Shown here in pieces: positions 59,959-64,000 of a stretch of 64,000 nucleotides of DNA (its first letter is position 1; the number at the start of each line of letters is the position of its first letter). Made by a program: the position numbers and the translations under genes. Under the pieces are notes generated by a model. That model worked only from the letters and a program-made list of their open reading frames with translations. It was not told the origin of the DNA and ran no database searches. The stretch comes from Niallia sp. XMNu-256 (GTDB lineage Bacteria; Bacillota; Bacilli; Bacillales; Cytobacillaceae): positions 1,776,501 to 1,840,500 of the forward strand of contig NZ_CP137636.1 of the NCBI RefSeq assembly GCF_036670015.1, written 5' to 3'.

Positions 59959-59984
59959 GGAACAGCAATCGCTGTTCCTTTTTT
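59959..59984 (+). terminator. Terminator of the ferredoxin gene
   Basis: GGAACAGC-AATC-GCTGTTCC, T6. Confidence 0.93.
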
Positions 59985-60079
59985 GCGGGTTCTAAAATGA
60001 TAAAATAATTTATAGACTATATAAGTTAGAAATAACGGAAAATACCATATTCTACAGCTTTTTGGATTGGGGGATAAGT

Positions 60080-61342
60080 ATGTTTTTTCATGAGGTTCAA
60101 CCAGGTGATTCGTTATTTACAATTAGTAATCGATATAGAATTTCCATAGATGAGCTTCGCCGTGTCAATGGTTTAGAAGAAACCAATCTTGTTCCGGGTC
60201 TTGCCTTGCTTATTCCATTATATACGTATATTGTTCAACCTGGGGATACTTTAATAGACATTTCCAGAAGATCTTACTTATCTTTAGAACAACTAACAAA
60301 TGCTAATCCTACTGTTAATCCGGTTGCGCTCCAACCAGGAATAAGGCTCACAATTCCTAATATATCCAATTATCTTGCATCAGGGCTAAACTACTATGCT
60401 GTTCGAAGTCCAGATTTGGACCAGGCTTTAATAAGAAATTTCGCCCCTTACTCTACATCCATATCCATTTTTGAATATCACTTTCTGAGTAATGGAGATA
60501 TAGCAAACACCTTAAATGATTTAACTGCTATTCAAACAACTTGGAACTATCGCGTTAGACCTCTTGTGACTATCACAAATTTAACACCTGCCGGTTTTAG
60601 TCCTGAACTAGTTCATCAAGTATTAAACAATCCTACAGCAAGAACGAACCTTGTTAATAATATTTCTTTTTTAGTGACTAACAGGGGGTATGGTGGAGTT
60701 AATATTGATTTTGAACGGGTTACGGCTGAAGATCGAGATCTTTTTACGGGTTTTCTAAGAGAATTAAGAGATCGTTTACAGCCATTAGGTCGTACATTAA
60801 CGATTGCGGTTCCTGCAAAAACAAACGAAGATATACCATGGCTAAAAGGGTATGATTATGGTGGGATTGGTTCAGTAGTGGATTTTATGTTTATTATGGC
60901 TTATGACTGGCACCATGCAGGAAGTGCACCAGGCCCTGTAGCTCCCATTACTGAAGTTAGAAGGACGGTTGAATTTGCTTTAAGATATGTGCCTAGCAGA
61001 AAAATTATTTTAGGTGTACCTTTATACGGTTACGATTGGATCATTCCGTACCGTCCAGGAAGTATTGCGGCAGCGATTTCAAATCAAAATGCTGCGGAAA
61101 CAGCCAGGATACACCAATCACCAATCCAATATTCAACTGAATTTGAGTCTCCCTTTTTTCGTTATAAAGACCAACAGGGGTTAACGCATGAAGTTTGGTT
61201 TGAAGATGTAAGAAGCATCGGAGCTAAAATGTTACTTATTCGTGAATATGAATTACAGGGCATAGGTGCATGGCAATTGACACTGGGATTTACGCAAGGA
61301 CCATGGCTTTTAACAAAGTTTTTTACAATCAGGAAGGTATAG
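60080..61342 (+). CDS. sleL: Spore cortex-lytic N-acetylglucosaminidase (LysM2-GH18)
   Basis: 420 residues from the ATG after TTGGGGGAT. Two N-terminal LysM repeats (HEVQPGDSLFTISNRYRISI; YIVQPGDTLIDISRRSYLSL) and a GH18 domain. The catalytic strand reads GGVNIDFERV (Asp210, Glu212), the DxDxE motif with Asn replacing the first Asp, as in YaaH/SleL. The enzyme cleaves cortex fragments during germination, indicating a spore former. No signal peptide, as expected for a spore-targeted protein made in the mother cell. Confidence 0.92.
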   Translation: MFFHEVQPGDSLFTISNRYRISIDELRRVNGLEETNLVPGLALLIPLYTYIVQPGDTLIDISRRSYLSLEQLTNANPTVNPVALQPGIRLTIPNISNYLASGLNYYAVRSPDLDQALIRNFAPYSTSISIFEYHFLSNGDIANTLNDLTAIQTTWNYRVRPLVTITNLTPAGFSPELVHQVLNNPTARTNLVNNISFLVTNRGYGGVNIDFERVTAEDRDLFTGFLRELRDRLQPLGRTLTIAVPAKTNEDIPWLKGYDYGGIGSVVDFMFIMAYDWHHAGSAPGPVAPITEVRRTVEFALRYVPSRKIILGVPLYGYDWIIPYRPGSIAAAISNQNAAETARIHQSPIQYSTEFESPFFRYKDQQGLTHEVWFEDVRSIGAKMLLIREYELQGIGAWQLTLGFTQGPWLLTKFFTIRKV

Positions 61343-61493
61343 AAAATACAATACGAACAGCCTTGGAGGCATCTCAATTCAAGTCTGTGGAAGTAAAAGA
61401 ATAGAATCATAGAACTATGGAGGAACAATAGTAGAGGATGTTGGTTTGGGTAAATTCTTGTAAGATCCATTATGTAAACTGTAAGTGAATAGT

Positions 61494-61724
61494 ATGTGGC
61501 AGAAGTGGTTTGTGGCTGTAACTATTGAAAAAAATTACTTGAATAGTACGGTAGTGATGTATCGGTTGAAATTTCCTTTGATAATGCACACCAAGTGGGG
61601 TCTATGGATGGAATTGAACAAAGGAAGTATTAGAGATGTAGACTTCAGAAATCATTCTAAGTGAACACACATAAAGGTAAAACCACAAAGAACAAAATCC
61701 TTTGAAGCTTTACCTTTATGTGTG
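61494..61724 (+). mobile_element. Possible IS200/IS605-like right-end relic
   Basis: A 56-codon frame (QKWFVAVTIEKN..., TVVMYRLKFPLIMHTKWGLW) begins with a TnpB-like KWFVAVTIEK strand, then loses similarity. At its end lies a perfect 16-bp inverted repeat, CACACATAAAGGTAAA and its complement (61666-61681 / 61709-61724), with a 27-nt loop. Weak evidence; the rest of 61.34-61.77 kb holds no gene. Confidence 0.3.
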
Positions 61725-61776
61725 CTAATGAATTAAAAGGACGGGAGAAAGTTGTTTATTTTATTCAATGAATTTA

Positions 61777-61902
61777 TCAATTCGGCTGTGCAAAAGTCGT
61801 GATTAATTTCCATCCGTATGACTTCAATTCTATTGCATAAGCTCTGTCTGATACTTTTGTTTGTTCCCCATATTCATTTTCTAATAGATAATAAGTTTTC
61901 AT
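61777..61902 (-). CDS. Small protein, 41 aa
   Basis: ATG after CAGGAGGAA. KTYYLLENEYGEQTKVSDRA, then YAIELKSYGWKLITTFAQPN. Compact strand-helix-strand pattern. The strong ribosome site supports expression. Function unknown. Confidence 0.65.
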   Translation of the reverse strand: MKTYYLLENEYGEQTKVSDRAYAIELKSYGWKLITTFAQPN

Positions 61903-62003
61903 CTTGATTCCTCCTGGCTATTTATTCAAATTTCATTTTAGTCTCTACAAAAGGATTACCCTCTTTTTCTATGATTAAACAATTCAGGTTTTTATCCGCA
62001 CAA

Positions 62004-62032
62004 AAAAGGATCTCCTACTCGAAGATCCTTTT
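62004..62032. terminator. Bidirectional-looking terminator
   Basis: AAAAGGATCT / AGATCCTTTT with 9-nt loop. No gene end adjoins it on the plus side. Confidence 0.7.
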
Positions 62033-62089
62033 AGTATATACAATGTTTCCCAAGTTCGATTGGATCCAAAACAGTGATGATGACCGTGA

Positions 62090-62451
62090 CATCGAACGGG
62101 ATATTATAATTTACATTTCACTATTTTAAATAGTAATTTCGATTTTCGAATAGGTTTTAACGAATGGCTTAATACTATTCTATTAGTTGGGGTAACTGAA
62201 GAAATTGTCTTTAGGGGTTTTTTATTAAGGAAACTTATGGGTTCTTTTAAATTTTGGGTAGCAAATACAATTACATCTTTACTCTTTGTATTTATAAAGG
62301 TCTATTTGAATTCCCTTATATTTTAAGCTCCTCAATAACAGCTTTTGCATTGGGTATTATATTTGGGTTTGTATATAAGAAAAGTAATTCTCTTTGGTCA
62401 GTAATTATCATTCATTCTTTGTATAATTTATTAGTGTCACTCTTTTACTAA
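62090..62451 (+). pseudogene. CPBP intramembrane protease relic
   Basis: 5'-truncated frame with NEWLNTILLVGVTEEIVFRG (EExxxR motif), FLLRKLMG, then a frameshift near 62290 into GLFEFPYILSSSITAFALGI, IFGFVYKK and IIIHSLYNLLVSLFY (HxxxN motif). No start codon or ribosome site. A decayed paralogue of the type at 12.98 kb. Confidence 0.8.
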
Positions 62452-62493
62452 TGCGTGGGTTTAATTCAATTAGGTTGGTAAATATTACACAAA

Positions 62494-62525
62494 AAAAGCT
62501 CAGAAAAAAATCTGAGCTTTTTTAT
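62494..62525 (+). terminator. Terminator after the CPBP relic
   Basis: AAAGCTCAG / CTGAGCTTT, A-rich loop, T7. Its survival suggests the upstream gene was recently active. Confidence 0.88.
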
Positions 62526-62918
62526 TTGTCATTCATATTGATAATTAACTGTTAAAACATATGTTAATTATTTTGTTGTTTGTATTGTTTTTAGCGTTTA
62601 TCCTCCCGCCAACCGAACCTGTAAAAAAATATGCAGGTTTTTATTGGTACATGTGCATATGCATATTGCTGGTCAGGTACTGAAATAATCCCAATACATC
62701 CCCGATTTCCATGTGCTTTTCATTATAGACCCAAACGGTAAACATGGCTGCTCTAACAGAGCAGATCAAATTGTAGATTAAAGGATGAGATTTTAGTTCC
62801 TACCCAATTTTTACACTCATTTAAAAAATATAGGTTTCTGCCCCTACGCTTATGGTTAAAAAATCATACACTGTCCTTGAAGATTTGATATTTCTAAAAC
62901 TATGAGAGAAGTGATTTT
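62526..62918. other. Spacer before the GMC oxidoreductase
   Basis: No gene. A hairpin CCTG-N10-CAGG with a T-run near 62.63 kb and a small hairpin CTGCTCT / AGAGCAG near 62.75 kb. TGCATATGCATA near 62.65 kb is a short palindrome. A GAGAAGTGA site precedes the next start. Confidence 0.4.
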
Positions 62919-64000
62919 ATGGGAGGAAAAAGTGGATCAAAAAGAAGAGTAGTATCTATGGGAAGAATGAAACCTAATTTTTTTAATCAAAAAGATGTTT
63001 GGGTACCCAAAATTGAAAAAGATCCCATTAATGATTCAACAATGGAATCTCAAGCTAAGGAAAATCACAAAAAACAAAATGTCTATGATTTTATAGTCAT
63101 TGGCGCGGGAACTGCCGGAGGGGTTGTCGCAAAAGAACTATCAGATGATTTCGAGACTTCTGTACTCACACTTGAGCCAGGGACTAATATGAGAGAAGAG
63201 TTAAGCAGCGCCTCCAACGCAGGCTCAGGCGTGTTGGCAACTGATAACAGACACTCATTTAATGTCATGTCTACAATAGAACCAAATATTAATAGTCAGT
63301 TAAGGATTTCAAGTGGTCGAGCAATTGGCGGAAGCTCTGAACATAATGCCATGTATGCAGTTAGAGGAAGTCGTGAACTTTATGATCAATGGGGAGAACT
63401 TGTTGGACCTCAATGGAATTATGATCATGTTAGTTCTTTATTCAAAAAGAACGAGACGTATACAGGTAAATCACAAGAGCCAGATCAACGGGGAACAAAA
63501 GGGCCCATTCACGTTAGACAACAAATTATTCCTGAACGCAAGAATGGACTAACGAAAATATTGGCGCTGGCAACGTCAGAAGTATTGAATATTCCAATTG
63601 TTGAAGATTATAATACTGGTATAAAAGATTGCACATTTTTTAAATCACAGGCTATGAACAAAAGGGTGAACGGAAAATTTATTCGTTCATCAACAGCAAC
63701 TGGATATTTAGGAAATGATGTGGTTACGCCAGGAAATGAGTTCCAACCCGATGAATTTGGGGTTCGTGGAAGACAGCTAACCATTTTCGCAAAAACAACC
63801 GTAAATAAAATTCTCTTTAAACAAAATAGAGGAGTTCATGTGGCAGTCGGTGTTGAGTATGTCAAGAATGGAATAACTGAAAGGGCCTATGCAAACAAAG
63901 GAATTATCCTTTCTGCTGGAAATTTTTCTTCGGTCATCCTTCAACGTTCTGGGATTGGAAGATCTACTGATCTAGCTAAAATTGGTGTACCAACACTGAT
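62919..64000 (+). CDS. GMC-family FAD oxidoreductase, 3' end outside window
   Basis: Open for 360 codons to the end of the window. A ~50-residue charged N-terminal extension, then the FAD-binding strand YDFIVIGAGTAGGVVAKEL (GxGxxG), the EPG acidic strand end (LTLEPGTN) and the GMC signature region SSGRAIGGSSEHNAMYAVRG. These enzymes oxidise alcohols or sugars with FAD (choline, glucose and gluconate dehydrogenase relatives). The catalytic His region lies beyond the window. The lipoprotein/Tat signals of gluconate dehydrogenases are not seen. Confidence 0.9.
   Translation, partial: MGGKSGSKRRVVSMGRMKPNFFNQKDVWVPKIEKDPINDSTMESQAKENHKKQNVYDFIVIGAGTAGGVVAKELSDDFETSVLTLEPGTNMREELSSASNAGSGVLATDNRHSFNVMSTIEPNINSQLRISSGRAIGGSSEHNAMYAVRGSRELYDQWGELVGPQWNYDHVSSLFKKNETYTGKSQEPDQRGTKGPIHVRQQIIPERKNGLTKILALATSEVLNIPIVEDYNTGIKDCTFFKSQAMNKRVNGKFIRSSTATGYLGNDVVTPGNEFQPDEFGVRGRQLTIFAKTTVNKILFKQNRGVHVAVGVEYVKNGITERAYANKGIILSAGNFSSVILQRSGIGRSTDLAKIGVPTL

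Noticed and set aside
60001-60079. Sporulation sigma-E promoter before sleL
   Set aside because: CATATTCT is close to a sigma-E -10, but no convincing -35 at the right distance was found by eye.
1-64000. CRISPR array, tRNA or rRNA genes
   Set aside because: No regularly spaced repeats, cloverleaf with CCA-proximal TTCGA pattern, or rRNA-like conserved block was seen on reading; a dedicated scan was not possible.

Overview
The window is AT-rich, low-GC Gram-positive DNA. Ribosome-binding sites are strong (GGAGG type), TTG and GTG starts are frequent, and many products have recognisable Bacillus counterparts (YqeZ/NfeD, YhcX, YvgN, YtsP, YdaG, FumC, GabD, a SleL/YaaH spore cortex-lytic enzyme). 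This points to a spore-forming member of the Bacillaceae. No rRNA, tRNA, CRISPR array or intact prophage was seen. The window opens inside a glycosyltransferase gene and closes inside a GMC oxidoreductase gene.

Layout. 0-6.5 kb: glycosyltransferase 3' part, a PadR regulator with its membrane-protein partner, a lipoprotein, and many gene relics. 6.5-15.2 kb: GabD-type aldehyde dehydrogenase, secreted M28 aminopeptidase, phospholipase D family protein, CPBP membrane protease, YpfJ-type zinc peptidase. 15.2-20.8 kb: two unknown proteins, a small membrane ORF behind an 18-bp inverted repeat, then a marR-MFS efflux pair flanked by two near-identical cold-shock genes. 21-27 kb: NAD(P)-binding protein, LD-carboxypeptidase, small lipoproteins, an immunity-like protein, and an ECF sigma/anti-sigma pair. 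27-29 kb: three tiny ORFs, a transposase relic, and a TetR stub next to a probable group II intron relic. 29-39 kb: many short single genes (DUF1569, RDD, MaoC, histidine phosphatase, methionine sulfoxide reductase, AlkD-like, polysaccharide deacetylase). 39-54 kb: MMPL transporter, IS3 remnant, YqeZ, YvgN, YhcX, FumC. 54-64 kb: degraded lipoprotein paralogue, extradiol dioxygenase with divergent LysR and a GNAT, [2Fe-2S] ferredoxin, SleL, a decayed CPBP gene, and the GMC oxidoreductase.

Most genes are monocistronic with their own terminators. The clear functional units are padR-membrane protein, marR-MFS, ECF sigma-anti-sigma, and VOC dioxygenase/LysR/GNAT. The striking feature is the intergenic DNA. 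It is full of relics, mainly 3' gene ends that match intact genes or other relics elsewhere in the window, together with three kinds of dispersed repeat. These are a composite hairpin plus promoter-like cassette in at least nine intergenic gaps, a REP-like GAAAC...GTTTC palindrome (one copy has replaced the end of an ORF), and a family of AATTAGGC-type terminator hairpins. I found no complete undescribed multi-gene system. The intergenic cassette and the cold-shock-flanked efflux pair are the best candidates for follow-up. Coordinates, repeats and similarities were all read by eye.
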